Assembly: GCF_024753285.1 (NCBI RefSeq)
Contig: NZ_JANUGW010000002.1
Span: forward strand, 414,585 to 478,584
Direction: 5' to 3'
Length of the DNA stretch: 64,000 bases
Source of the DNA: Massilia pinisoli
GTDB taxonomy: Bacteria; Pseudomonadota; Gammaproteobacteria; Burkholderiales; Burkholderiaceae_D
Shown: piece by piece, positions 34,622 through 43,249 of the stretch
Layout: each line of letters starts with the position of its first letter
Position numbering within the stretch: position 1 is the first letter of the stretch
The notes under the pieces: model-generated
Told to the model about the DNA's origin: nothing
Databases searched by the model: none
Seen by the model: the letters and a program-made list of their open reading frames with translations, nothing else
Position numbers and translations under genes: made by a program

Positions 34622-35347
34622 ATGAACGACAAGGTGGCACTGGTAACGGGTGGTACGCGTGGACTCGGCAAGGCGATCGCGCTGGCATTGCGCGAGCGCG
34701 GCTGCAAGGTGGCCGCGACCTGGCACGGCGACGAGGCCGCCGCGCGGCGGCTGGAGGAAGAGGCGGGGATCGCCACGTTCCGCTGGGACGTGGCCGATTT
34801 CGATGCGTGCCGGGCTGGTGTCGCGCGCGTCGCCGAACGGCTGGGGCCGGTCGACGTGCTCGTGAACAACGCGGGCATCACGGCCGACGCGATGTTCCAC
34901 AAGATGGACGAGACCCAGTGGTGGGACGTGCTGCGCACGAATCTCGGGTCGATGTTCAACATGACGCGCCAGGTCATCGAAGGCATGCGCACGCGCCATT
35001 ACGGGCGCATCGTCAACATCAGTTCGATCAACGGCCGCAAGGGCCAGATGGGCCAGAGCAACTACGCGGCGGCGAAGGCCGGCATCTTCGGCTTCACGAA
35101 ATCGCTGGCGCTGGAAAACGCGGCGCACGGCATCACCGTCAACGCGGTGGCGCCCGGCTACTGCGACACCGACATGGTGGCGAAGGTCAAGCCGGAAGTG
35201 CTGCAGGCGATCGTCGCCGGCATTCCCGTCGGCCGCCTCGGCACGCCGCAGGACGTGGCGCGCATGGTCGCGTTCCTGGCCGACGAGGCCGCGGGTTTCG
35301 TCACCGGGGCCACGTTCGACGTCAACGGCGGGCAATACCTGGCGTGA
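34622..35347 (+). CDS. phbB: Acetoacetyl-CoA reductase (PhbB/PhaB type)
   Basis: 241-residue short-chain dehydrogenase that would reduce acetoacetyl-CoA to (R)-3-hydroxybutyryl-CoA with NADPH for polyhydroxybutyrate synthesis. Rossmann motif TGGTRGLGKAIA, NNAGIT, catalytic Ser in NISSINGRKGQMGQ, YAAAKAG (Tyr, Lys), and GYCDTDMV after the active site, a PhaB hallmark. SINGRKGQ.GQSNY is the near-invariant PhaB active-site block. The ATG at 34622 follows AACAGGAGAC. No phaA or phaC is adjacent. It converges on the universal stress gene; a hairpin (35354-35372, 7-base stem) without a T tract lies between. Confidence 0.9.
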   Translation: MNDKVALVTGGTRGLGKAIALALRERGCKVAATWHGDEAAARRLEEEAGIATFRWDVADFDACRAGVARVAERLGPVDVLVNNAGITADAMFHKMDETQWWDVLRTNLGSMFNMTRQVIEGMRTRHYGRIVNISSINGRKGQMGQSNYAAAKAGIFGFTKSLALENAAHGITVNAVAPGYCDTDMVAKVKPEVLQAIVAGIPVGRLGTPQDVARMVAFLADEAAGFVTGATFDVNGGQYLA

Positions 35348-35383
35348 CGCGACGGCCGTCCCGGTGACGGCCGCCATGCTCCG

Positions 35384-36214
35384 TCAGTGCGCGAGCAGGA
35401 CGGGGATGTCCGCCTCGGCCAGCACGGTGCGGCTCGCACCGCCCAGGCACAGTTCGCGCAGCCGGCTGTGGCCGTAGCAGCCCATCACGAGCAGGTCGGC
35501 GCCTTGCGCGCGCGCGAGGTCGAGCAGGGCACCGCCTTCGTCGCGCGCGGCCGCGCCCAGCAGCGTGTCGGCCTGGATGCCGTGACGGGTGAGCCAGGCG
35601 CGGACGTCGGCCAGCTGCGCCTGGAAGTCGCCGCCCGCGGTACCGGCCAGGTCGGCGATGACGACGGCGCTTGCGCGCTCCAGCAGCGGCAACGAGGCGG
35701 ACAGCGCAAGCGACGCTTCCTTGCCGCCGTCCCAGGCGAGCAGGATGCGGCCGGGCAGGGCGGGCGGTTCGGCGCGATGCGGAACGATCACGACGGGTCG
35801 GGCCGCATTCAGGATCACGTAGTCGGGCAGGCGCACGACGCTGCCGGCCGGCGCTTCGTCGGGATCGTCCCGGCTGACGACGACGAGGTCGGCGAAGCGC
35901 GCGAGACGGGCGAGGCCCTCGTCCGGCTGGTCGCATACGAGCCGGGTGTCGTGCGCCGTGCGTTCCTCGGCGGCGATCGCGTCGAACGCGGTGAGCGTGC
36001 GCCGGGCGTTGACTTCGAGCGGCTCGAAACAGCTGGCTTCCAGCGTCCCGGGGCGGATGTCGAAGCCGGTCGGGAACACGGCGCGCGACACACCCGTGAA
36101 CGCGGCGCCGAGGAGCAGCGCGCCGTGCTCCCGTGCGAGGCGGGCCGCGTAGCGGATGCGCGCCGGCGCGTGGCGCGATTCGTCCACATGCACGACGATC
36201 GTCTTGTAGTCCAT
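35384..36214 (-). CDS. Universal stress protein (two UspA domains)
   Basis: 276-residue tandem universal stress protein. The first half begins MDYKTIVVHVDESRHAPARI, the second RILLAWDGGKEASLALSASLPLL; the C-terminus carries the ATP-binding G-x2-G-x9-G pattern in MGCYGHSRLRELCLGGAS and ends SRTVLAEADIPVLLAH. Such tandem USPs are usually induced by low oxygen or energy stress. It lies 8 bases downstream of the hemerythrin-like gene and so probably shares its promoter, which contains an FNR/Anr-like box. Confidence 0.9.
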   Translation of the reverse strand: MDYKTIVVHVDESRHAPARIRYAARLAREHGALLLGAAFTGVSRAVFPTGFDIRPGTLEASCFEPLEVNARRTLTAFDAIAAEERTAHDTRLVCDQPDEGLARLARFADLVVVSRDDPDEAPAGSVVRLPDYVILNAARPVVIVPHRAEPPALPGRILLAWDGGKEASLALSASLPLLERASAVVIADLAGTAGGDFQAQLADVRAWLTRHGIQADTLLGAAARDEGGALLDLARAQGADLLVMGCYGHSRLRELCLGGASRTVLAEADIPVLLAH

Positions 36215-36222
36215 GGCCTGCC

Positions 36223-36648
36223 TCAGTGCGCGTGGTGGACGAGGTCCCGGCGCGGGCGGGCGTGGCGGCGTGGCGGTGCGCGGTCGGGCATGCGGCCCGT
36301 CGCCGGCTCGCAGGGGAGTGCCAGCACGGCGTCGAGGGCGTCCGCCACCTGCCGGCCCAGCGCGACGTCGCCGCCTTCGACCTGCGGGACGGTGCGGTGC
36401 AGCGCGCACAGGATGATGGCGTGGTCGGCGCGGCGTGGGTGCAGCCATCCGTCGCCCAGCAGCTCGAGCAGCGTTTCCTCGTGGCGGAACCCGGCTTCGA
36501 GGGCCGCAACGACGCCGGGAAATTCTTGCGCGAACAGGTCGTCGGGTTGCGTCCGCAGCCGGGCGACGCGGGAGCGGAGGTCGCGGCGACAGCGCTGCAG
36601 GGCGGCCGCGGCGGCGGGTTGGGCGAGGCCGGGATCGGAGATTCGCAT
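36223..36648 (-). CDS. Hemerythrin-like protein (weak match)
   Basis: 141-residue soluble helical protein. His56-Glu57/58 in RHEETLLELLGDGWLHP, His70, His76 and His84 (HAIILCALHR) are spaced like the ligand helices of bacterial hemerythrins, which bind O2 with a di-iron site. The last helix with its ligands is not evident, and the C-terminus is Arg/Pro/His-rich (PPRRHARPRRDLVHHAH), so this may be a degenerate or divergent member. The ATG at 36648 follows TTGAGG. It is the first gene of a pair with the universal stress protein, and the oxygen-linked box upstream supports an O2-related role (inference). Confidence 0.55.
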   Translation of the reverse strand: MRISDPGLAQPAAAAALQRCRRDLRSRVARLRTQPDDLFAQEFPGVVAALEAGFRHEETLLELLGDGWLHPRRADHAIILCALHRTVPQVEGGDVALGRQVADALDAVLALPCEPATGRMPDRAPPRRHARPRRDLVHHAH

Positions 36649-36708
36649 GATAGACCTCAAACTTGTCGATGATGCCAACCAGTGTCTTTGGTGTGGCACC
36701 CGTTTCGT

Positions 36709-36722
36709 TTGATTTACCTCAA
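36709..36722 (-). promoter_or_regulatory. FNR/Anr-like box upstream of the hemerythrin/USP pair
   Basis: Plus-strand reading TTGATTTACCTCAA; on the minus strand TTGAG-N4-ATCAA, which matches the FNR/Anr consensus TTGAT-N4-ATCAA at 9 of 10 positions. Its centre lies 67 bases upstream of the hemerythrin-like ATG, a plausible activation distance. A weaker copy (TTGAGGTCTATCAT) overlaps the ribosome-binding site and start codon. Confidence 0.6.
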
Positions 36723-36906
36723 AAACGCCAGAATCTGTTGAATTCGGATTAACGGACGAGTGGCAATGGCGCCTGCGCGTGCTAACAGCTCAACCTTTAA
36801 GAATAGTTCGGACGGTCGGAAGAGCAAATTGATTCCGCCAATCCCGTCGGGCCGCGCGATCGAAAAAATCATCGGCAGAGCGCAGCACATGAGCATATGC
36901 TGAATT

Positions 36907-36922
36907 CGTATATACATATACG
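36907..36922. promoter_or_regulatory. 16-base dyad overlapping the ribosome-binding site
   Basis: CGTATAT-AC-ATATACG is a near-perfect palindrome ending in the CGGAG ribosome-binding site (36921-36925) of the His-rich membrane protein gene. It could be an operator or an mRNA hairpin that hides the site. The sequence resembles the GTATATG repeats at 46135, though this may be chance. Confidence 0.4.
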
Positions 36923-36931
36923 GAGACGACG

Positions 36932-37150
36932 ATGAAATTCGGTTCGACGCCCGCCCGCATGAGGGCTCACCTGCATCTGTCCCACATCCACCGGCCGCAC
37001 ATCCACCTGCCGCACATGCACCGCGACTGGCACGCGTTCGAACCCGTGCTGCGCGTCTGCCAGATCGTCCTGCTGGTCGTGCTGGCCCTGCCGTTCGCGC
37101 AATTCGTGGCGAAATCGATCGTGTGGTTGTTCGAAAGATTGTTCGGCTGA
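36932..37150 (+). CDS. Small His-rich single-pass membrane protein
   Basis: 72-residue protein not recognised as a named family. Residues 13-30 hold four HxH motifs at exact five-residue spacing (HLH, HIH, HIH, HMH; starts at 13, 18, 23, 28) plus His34, giving nine His. A single hydrophobic helix follows (about 41-64, VCQIVLLVVLALPFAQFVAKSIV), then a short amphipathic tail (WLFERLFG). A strong ribosome-binding site (CGGAG, 6 bases) supports expression. The HxH pentads look like a metal-binding (Zn, Cu, Ni) strand or a pH sensor at the membrane surface; function and topology are inference. It stands alone between the oxygen-linked pair and a polygalacturonase gene. Confidence 0.65.
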   Translation: MKFGSTPARMRAHLHLSHIHRPHIHLPHMHRDWHAFEPVLRVCQIVLLVVLALPFAQFVAKSIVWLFERLFG

Positions 37151-37252
37151 TCCGTTCCGCGCATCGATCGGCGAATCGATCAGCACATTGAGCCGCGTCG
37201 CGGGCGCGGCTGCATTAGGATGATCCGGATATCGACTTCCGATCCGGACCCT

Positions 37253-38563
37253 ATGCCCGTACCCGTTTCCGCCCGCCGCCGCGTCGCCCTGACGCTGCTG
37301 TCCCTGCCGCTGTTGTCCCTCGCACTGTCTCGCCGCGCCGCGCATGCCGCCGCGCCGGACGGCAAGCGCATTTCGATCATTGATACCGGCGCCGTGGCCG
37401 ACGGCGCCAACGTCAATACGCGCGCCATCCAGGCCGCGATCGATCGCGCGTCCGGACAGGGCGGCGGCACCGTCGTCGTGCCCGCCGGTGTGTTCGTCAG
37501 CGGCGCGCTGTTCCTGAAGCCGGGCGTCCATCTCCACCTCGAGCGGGGCGCCGTCCTGCGCTGCTCGACGGACATGCGCCATTTCCCCGTCCAGCGCACG
37601 CGCATCGAGGGCCACTTCGAGGAGCGCTTCAATCCGGGCTTGATCAACGCGGCGGGCTGCGACGGATTGACGATCACGGGCGCGGGCACGCTGGACGGCG
37701 CGGGCCGGCCGATCTGGGACCGGTTCTGGCAGCTGCGCAATGCTGCCAAGGACAAGGCCGCGTTCCGCAACCTGGACGTGCCGCGCGCCCGGCTCGCGGT
37801 CATCGAGGGCTCGCGCGGGGTGACGGTGGACGGCGTCACGTTCAAGGATTCGCAGTTCTGGAACCTGCACCTGTACCGCTGCCGCGACGTCGTCGTGCGG
37901 GCTTGCCACTTCGAGGTGCCGGACGATTACGTGCAGGCGCCCAGCACGGACGGCATCGACATCGACAGCTGCCAGGACGTGCTCGTCGACGGCTGCCATT
38001 TTTCCGTGACGGACGACTGCATCGCGGCCAAGGGCTCGAAGGGCCCGCATGCGCCGGACGACAAGGACAGCCCACCCGTCGAGCGCGTGCGCGTGCGCAA
38101 CTGCGACTTCCGGCGCGGCCACGCGATGTTCACGTGCGGCAGCGAGGCGACAGTCGTGCGCGACGTCGTCGTCGAACATTGCACGGTGAGGGACGTAGGC
38201 GCAGTCGCGCACCTGAAGCTGCGGCCGGACACGCCGCAGCGCTACGAGAACATCGTGATGCGCGACCTCGTGCTCGATTCCACCAAGGGCGAGATCGTCG
38301 CGATCCGGCCGTGGAGCCAGTACTTCGACTTGAAGGGCGAGGCGCCGCCGCATTCGTCCGTGCGCGGACTTGTGCTGGACGGCATCCGCGGGCGGTTCGG
38401 CGCGTTCGGCATCGTGGCGCCGAATCCGGGCCAGACCGACATCTCGGGCATCGTGCTGCGGAACCTAAATTTGCAACTAACCGACGAGCGGCTGCAGGTA
38501 AAAGGCGCGGCCAGCCCCGCGATGGAGAACGTCGTCGTCAACGGCAAGCCCTACACGGCGTAG
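37253..38563 (+). CDS. Secreted GH28 polygalacturonase-like enzyme
   Basis: 436-residue right-handed beta-helix enzyme. A signal peptide with a twin-Arg-like start (ARRRVALTLLSLPLLSLALSRRAAHA) precedes DTGAVADGANVNTRAIQAAIDRA, the standard GH28 entry. Catalytic blocks are STDGIDIDSC (Asp), TDDCIAAKGS (Asp-Asp), RGHAMFTCGSE (His; usual GHG is GHA) and LKLRPD in place of RIK. It would cleave homogalacturonan or related uronic-acid polymers in the periplasm or outside. The ATG at 37253 gives the better signal peptide than an upstream one at 37220. It neighbours sugar-acid genes (gudD/gudP on the other strand), fitting pectin or uronate use. Confidence 0.88.
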   Translation: MPVPVSARRRVALTLLSLPLLSLALSRRAAHAAAPDGKRISIIDTGAVADGANVNTRAIQAAIDRASGQGGGTVVVPAGVFVSGALFLKPGVHLHLERGAVLRCSTDMRHFPVQRTRIEGHFEERFNPGLINAAGCDGLTITGAGTLDGAGRPIWDRFWQLRNAAKDKAAFRNLDVPRARLAVIEGSRGVTVDGVTFKDSQFWNLHLYRCRDVVVRACHFEVPDDYVQAPSTDGIDIDSCQDVLVDGCHFSVTDDCIAAKGSKGPHAPDDKDSPPVERVRVRNCDFRRGHAMFTCGSEATVVRDVVVEHCTVRDVGAVAHLKLRPDTPQRYENIVMRDLVLDSTKGEIVAIRPWSQYFDLKGEAPPHSSVRGLVLDGIRGRFGAFGIVAPNPGQTDISGIVLRNLNLQLTDERLQVKGAASPAMENVVVNGKPYTA

Positions 38564-38586
38564 GGCCTGCGCACCGCCAGGCCAGA

Positions 38587-39927
38587 TCAGCGCACGAGAC
38601 ACGGGCGCTTGTTGTCGAACTTCCAGCCCGGGATCAGGAACTGCATGGCGGCCGCATCGTCGCGCGCGCCGAGCCCCATGTTCTTGTAGGCCTGGTGTGC
38701 CTTCTCCAGCTCGGCCTCGTCCAGTTCGATGCCAAGGCCCGGTCGTGCCGGCAGGTGCACGTGGCCGCCCTCGATGCGCAGCGGTGCCTTGGTCAGGCGC
38801 TGGCCGTCCTGCCAGATCCAGTGCGTGTCGATGGCGGTGACCTTGCCCGGCGCCGCCGCGCCCACGTGCGTGAACATGGCGAGCGAGATGTCGAAGTGGT
38901 TGTTGGAGTGCGAGCCCCACGTCAGGCCGAACATCTGGCACAGCTGCGCCACGCGCACGGAGCCCTGCATCGTCCAGAAGTGCGGATCCGCGAGCGGGAT
39001 GTCCACGGACTGCAGCTGGATCGAGTGGGCCATCTGGCGCCAGTCCGTGGCCACCATGTTCGTCGCCGTCGGCAGGCCCGTCGCACGGCGGAATTCGGCC
39101 ATCACTTCGCGGCCCGAGAAACCGTTCTCCGCGCCGCACGGGTCTTCCGCGTAGGCGAGGATGCCGTGCTTGTCGCGGCATACGCGCACGGCTTCCTTGA
39201 GCGACCAGGCGCCGTTCGGGTCCAAGGTGATGCGGGCGTCGGGGAAGCGCTCGTGCATCGCAATGACCGCGTCCATCTCGTCGTCGGCCGACAGCACGCC
39301 GCCTTTCAGCTTGAAGTCGTTGAAGCCGTAGCGCGCGCGCGCGGCCTCGCACAGGCGCACGATGGCGTCCGGGGTCAGCGCCTCCTCGTTGCGCAGGCGC
39401 AGCCAGTCGTCGTCCGCGTCCGGTTCCGCGCGGTACGCGAGGTCGGTCTTCGTGCGGTCGCCCACATAGAACAGATAGCCCAGCATCTCGACGGCCTGGC
39501 GCTGCACGCCTTCGCCCAGCAGCGCGGCGACCGGTACGCCCATGAACTGGCCGAGCAGGTCGAGCAGGGCGGATTCCACCGCGGTCACGGCGTGGATCGT
39601 CGTGCGCAGGTCGAACGTCTGCTGGCCGCGGCCGCCCGCGTCGCGGTCGGCGAACGCCGTGCGCATGGCGTTCAGCACGTTGTTGTACTCGCCCAGCGTC
39701 TTGCCGACGACGAGCGGGCGCGCGTCCTCGATCGTCCGGCGGATGTTCTCGCCGCCCGGCACCTCGCCGAGGCCCGTGTTGCCGGCGCTGTCCTTCAGGA
39801 TGACGATGTTGCGGGTGAACCAGGGGCCGTGGGCGCCGGACAGGTTCAGCAGCATGCTGTCCTGGCCGGCGACGGGCACGACGCGCAATTCGGTGACGAC
39901 GGGGGCACTGGTAACGATGGTGTTCAT
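38587..39927 (-). CDS. gudD: Glucarate dehydratase
   Basis: 446-residue enolase-superfamily enzyme converting D-glucarate (and L-idarate) to 5-keto-4-deoxy-D-glucarate. The length equals the E. coli enzyme, and blocks match GudD closely: [57 protein letters not shown], the KxK base FKLKGGVL, metal ligands in LDPNGAW and [22 protein letters not shown], and the catalytic His region [19 protein letters not shown]. It follows gudP by 23 bases on the same strand, so they are co-transcribed. The product needs an aldolase or dehydratase not found in this window. Confidence 0.95.
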   Translation of the reverse strand: MNTIVTSAPVVTELRVVPVAGQDSMLLNLSGAHGPWFTRNIVILKDSAGNTGLGEVPGGENIRRTIEDARPLVVGKTLGEYNNVLNAMRTAFADRDAGGRGQQTFDLRTTIHAVTAVESALLDLLGQFMGVPVAALLGEGVQRQAVEMLGYLFYVGDRTKTDLAYRAEPDADDDWLRLRNEEALTPDAIVRLCEAARARYGFNDFKLKGGVLSADDEMDAVIAMHERFPDARITLDPNGAWSLKEAVRVCRDKHGILAYAEDPCGAENGFSGREVMAEFRRATGLPTATNMVATDWRQMAHSIQLQSVDIPLADPHFWTMQGSVRVAQLCQMFGLTWGSHSNNHFDISLAMFTHVGAAAPGKVTAIDTHWIWQDGQRLTKAPLRIEGGHVHLPARPGLGIELDEAELEKAHQAYKNMGLGARDDAAAMQFLIPGWKFDNKRPCLVR

Positions 39928-39950
39928 GGTCTTTGTTGAGGTGGTGAGTG

Positions 39951-41312
39951 TTATCGGGTCGACAGCGATTTCACGAGCTTGACGCGCTTGATGTCGCCGA
40001 CGACGAACAGGTAGCAGGCAATGGCCAGCGCCGCGTTGGCGCCGACGTAGACGAGGGCACCGGCGAACGAGCCGGTCGCGTCGACGATGTAGCCGATGGC
40101 GATGGGCGTCGTGATGCCGGCCGTGTTGCCGAAGGTGTTGAACAGGGCGCCCGACAGGCCGCCCGCTTCCTTCGGCGACGTGTCGGACACGACGGCCCAG
40201 CCCAGCGCGCCGACGCCCTTGCCGAAGAAGGCGAGCGACATCACGGCGACGACGAGCGTGTCGGCCTCGACGTAGTTACAGGCGATCATGCTCATCGACA
40301 TCAGCATGCCGACCACGATCGGCACCTTGCGCGACACGGACAGCGAGTAGCCGGCCTTCGCGAGGCGGTCGGACAGCCAGCCGCCGGTGATGCCGCCGAG
40401 GAAGCCCGCGATTGCGGGGAGCGAGGCGACGAAGCCCGCCTTCAGGATCGTCATATGGCGTTCCTGCACGAGGTACACGGGGAACCACGTGAGGAAAAAA
40501 TAGGTCAGCGTCGTGATGCAGTACTGGCCGACGTAGACGCCGAGCAGCATGCGGTTGCCCAGCAATTCCTTGATGCAGGCAAGGGTGTCCACCTGGCGCG
40601 CCGCCGCCGTGCGCGCGCCGCCCTCGAGGTCGACGAGGGCGCCGCCTTCCTGGATGTAGGCCAGTTCCGCGGGGTTGATCGACGGGTGGTCCTTCGGGCC
40701 GTGGATCGTCTTCAGCCACAGTCCGGCCATCAGGATGCCCAAGGTGCCCATCACGTAGAACACGCTGTGCCAGCCGAACGAATGCACGAGCCAGCCCATG
40801 ATGGGGGCGAACAGCACGGTCGCGAAATACTGGGCCGAGTTGAACACGGCGGCCGCAAGTCCCCGTTCGTGCGTGGGGAACCACGCGGACGCGATGCGGC
40901 TGTTGCCGGGAAACGAAGGCGCCTCCGCCGCGCCGACGAGCAGCCGCAGCACGAACAGCAGCCCGACGGCGGCGCCGCCGGCCACGAAGCCGGCCGCGCC
41001 GGTGAACAGGGTGAACGTCGACCACAGCAAGATGCTGAAGAAATAGGTGATCTTCGAGCCGAAGCGGTCGAGCAGCCAGCCGCCCGGCAGCTGGGCGACG
41101 ACGTACGACCAGGCGAATGCGGAGAACACGAAGCCCATCTGGACGCCCGACAGGCCCAGTTCCTTCTTGATGTCGGGCCCCGCGATCGAGATCGTCGCGC
41201 GGTCGGCGTAGTTGATCGTGGTGATGGCGAACAGCATGGCGAGGATCAGCCAGCGGGTGCGCGTGCGGGCGAGTACGGCGCTTGCCGCCTTGACGGTATG
41301 TGCGTTGTTCAT
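39951..41312 (-). CDS. gudP: Glucarate/galactarate MFS transporter
   Basis: 453-residue major facilitator with 12 hydrophobic segments, of the anion:cation symporter (D-galactonate/glucarate) family. Signatures: [92 protein letters not shown], and [19 protein letters not shown] in the second half. The R-x-[ST]-I core (DRATISIA) is nearly identical to E. coli GudP. It imports glucarate for GudD. The ATG is preceded by GGAAGAG, and an 8-base inverted repeat lies about 100 bases upstream. Confidence 0.93.
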   Translation of the reverse strand: MNNAHTVKAASAVLARTRTRWLILAMLFAITTINYADRATISIAGPDIKKELGLSGVQMGFVFSAFAWSYVVAQLPGGWLLDRFGSKITYFFSILLWSTFTLFTGAAGFVAGGAAVGLLFVLRLLVGAAEAPSFPGNSRIASAWFPTHERGLAAAVFNSAQYFATVLFAPIMGWLVHSFGWHSVFYVMGTLGILMAGLWLKTIHGPKDHPSINPAELAYIQEGGALVDLEGGARTAAARQVDTLACIKELLGNRMLLGVYVGQYCITTLTYFFLTWFPVYLVQERHMTILKAGFVASLPAIAGFLGGITGGWLSDRLAKAGYSLSVSRKVPIVVGMLMSMSMIACNYVEADTLVVAVMSLAFFGKGVGALGWAVVSDTSPKEAGGLSGALFNTFGNTAGITTPIAIGYIVDATGSFAGALVYVGANAALAIACYLFVVGDIKRVKLVKSLSTR

Positions 41313-41412
41313 AATCTCTTCCGTTCATGGTTAAAGAAGAGAGACATGCTGTACCTGGCCGGCCGACCGCAGTGAGAGTGTCTCGGATGCTACCCGGATC
41401 GATTGTCCAGGT

Positions 41413-41440
41413 GGCTTATGTTCTGCGGTGATCATAAGCC
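41413..41440. promoter_or_regulatory. Inverted repeat in the gudP upstream region
   Basis: GGCTTATG (41413-41420) and CATAAGCC (41433-41440) form a perfect 8-base inverted repeat around 12 bases, 101 bases upstream of the gudP start. The core has a T-N11-A spacing as used by LysR-type regulators. The LysR gene next upstream on the same strand is the likely partner (inference). Confidence 0.5.
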
Positions 41441-41493
41441 TTGACCGATACACGATCAAACCAAAGTATGACGGGAAGAATCCAGGAATTGAA

Positions 41494-42378
41494 TCAGTCG
41501 ACGCGGAAGGTGGGGAGAACGTCGTGCAGGAACAGGTCCAGCACGGGATTGTCGTTGTCGCGCCGGTACATGCACACCATGTCGACGGGCTCCGTCGCCA
41601 TCTTGCGCATGACGATGCCGTCGAATTTCAGCCGGGCCGCGCCTTCCGCGATCAGGGCGGCGCCGATGCCCGCGCGCACGAGCGCGAGCATCGTGTGGAC
41701 TTGCCCGACGTACTCCACGACGTCGGGCACGACGCCGGCGCGGGCGAAGCGCTCGGTCAGCATCTGGTGGAACGGCCGCGCCTCGTGCGGCGAGTACATG
41801 ACGAACGGGCGGCCATGCAGGTCGGCGAGCGTCGGATCGAGGGGCCAGTCGCCCGCGTCGCGCTCGTGGATCGCGAGCATCAGCGATTCCGTGGCGATCA
41901 GCTGGCTGGCGAGCTCGCCGTTCACGGGGTGCGGACGCATCAGCCCCAGGTCCAGTTCGCCCGCGTTCAGCGCTTCCACTTGCACCGTGCTCACAAGTTC
42001 CTTCAACGTGAGCGACACGCCTGGCGCGCGCTCGCGCAGCCGCCCCACGACTTCCGGCAGCAGGCTGTAGCCGGACGCCGACGTGAAGCCGATCGCGAGC
42101 GTCCCTTGCTCGCCCTTGGCGGCGCGGCGCGCGACGAATGCCGCTTCCTCGGCGATGCGCAGGATGCGCGCGGCTTCCGGGAAGAAGGCCCTGCCGGCGG
42201 CGGTCAGCCGCACGGAGCGGCTGTTGCGCTCCAGCAGCCGGGCGCCCACGTGGTGTTCGAGCAGGCGGATCTGGCGGCTCAGCGGCGGCTGCGTCATGTT
42301 CAGGCGTTCGGCCGCGCGGCTGAAATGCAATTCCTCGGCGACGGCAACGAAGCAGCGGAGCTGGCTGATCTCGAACAT
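41494..42378 (-). CDS. LysR-type regulator, probably of gudPD
   Basis: 294-residue LysR-family regulator. The N-terminal helix-turn-helix is MFEISQLRCFVAVAEELHFSRAAERLNMTQPPLSRQIRLLEHHVGARLLER; the effector domain starts TLAIGFTSASGYSLLPEVVGRL. The closest look is the BenM/CatM/CbnR type. It is the first gene of the minus-strand gud block (181 bases before gudP) and divergent from an SDR gene (108-base gap). Glucarate-responsive control of gudPD is inferred from position. Confidence 0.9.
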   Translation of the reverse strand: MFEISQLRCFVAVAEELHFSRAAERLNMTQPPLSRQIRLLEHHVGARLLERNSRSVRLTAAGRAFFPEAARILRIAEEAAFVARRAAKGEQGTLAIGFTSASGYSLLPEVVGRLRERAPGVSLTLKELVSTVQVEALNAGELDLGLMRPHPVNGELASQLIATESLMLAIHERDAGDWPLDPTLADLHGRPFVMYSPHEARPFHQMLTERFARAGVVPDVVEYVGQVHTMLALVRAGIGAALIAEGAARLKFDGIVMRKMATEPVDMVCMYRRDNDNPVLDLFLHDVLPTFRVD

Positions 42379-42486
42379 GGACTTTCCTTGGGTAATCCGG
42401 TGGACGACCGCGATTATGACCGATGCGCCGCCCGGTGGGGCCCTCGTGTTATCGTCGGGCCGAATCTAGTACGCACGGGAGGGAAC

Positions 42487-43227
42487 ATGAGTGTCGACCA
42501 GCGCATCGCCATCGTCACGGGCGCGACCGGCGGCATCGGGCAGGCATTGGTGCGGCGCCTGCTGCACGACGGGGCCAGCGTCATGCTGGCCGACTTGCAC
42601 CAGGACCGCCTCGATGCCACGCGCGCGGAGCTCGGGCGCGAGTTCGACGTCGCCCGCATCGGCACGGCCGTGTGCGACGTGTCGCGCGAGGATCTCGTGG
42701 TCGCCGCCGTGGACGCGACGATCAAGCAGTTCGGCGCGTGGGACTACGTCGTCAATAACGCGGGCCGCATGCTGTTCAAGCCCATCGAAACGCAGACGGA
42801 GCAGGACTGGCGCGACATCCTCGACGTCGACCTGCTGGGCGCCTTCTTCTTCACCAAGCAGGCATTCCTGCGCATGCGCCGCGGTGGCGCGATCGTCAAC
42901 GTGTCGAGCGTGCACGCCGTCGAGACGGAACCGCTCGTCGCGCCGTACGCCGCCGCGAAGGCGGCGCTGCTGTCGCTCACGCGGTCCGCGGCGCTGGAGG
43001 GCAAGGCGAAGGGCATCCGCGCGAACGCCGTGCTGCCGGGCGCCGTCGACACGCCCATGTTGTGGAGTAATCCGAACGTGGCGGCCGGTGTGGAAGTCAT
43101 CGACAAGGCCGACGTGGGCGCCCCCGAGGACCTCGCCGCCGCCATCGCCTTCCTGCTGGCGGACGACGCCCGCTTCGTCGACGGCACGTCGCTGCGCGTC
43201 GACGGCGCGCGGCTGGCGCGCCTGTAG
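42487..43227 (+). CDS. Short-chain dehydrogenase/reductase
   Basis: 246-residue classical SDR. Cofactor motif TGATGGIGQALV, then NNAGR, catalytic Ser in VNVSSVHAVETEPLVAPYAAAKAAL (Tyr and Lys in YAAAK), and a C-terminus ending DGTSLRVDGARLARL. Asp-Leu after the second strand (MLADLHQD) indicates NAD rather than NADP. Substrate is not readable; its position opposite the gud regulator suggests a sugar or sugar-acid oxidoreductase (inference). The ATG at 42487 follows GGGAGGGA. Confidence 0.88.
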   Translation: MSVDQRIAIVTGATGGIGQALVRRLLHDGASVMLADLHQDRLDATRAELGREFDVARIGTAVCDVSREDLVVAAVDATIKQFGAWDYVVNNAGRMLFKPIETQTEQDWRDILDVDLLGAFFFTKQAFLRMRRGGAIVNVSSVHAVETEPLVAPYAAAKAALLSLTRSAALEGKAKGIRANAVLPGAVDTPMLWSNPNVAAGVEVIDKADVGAPEDLAAAIAFLLADDARFVDGTSLRVDGARLARL

Positions 43228-43249
43228 GGGCGCAGCGCCCCGGCCGGGG

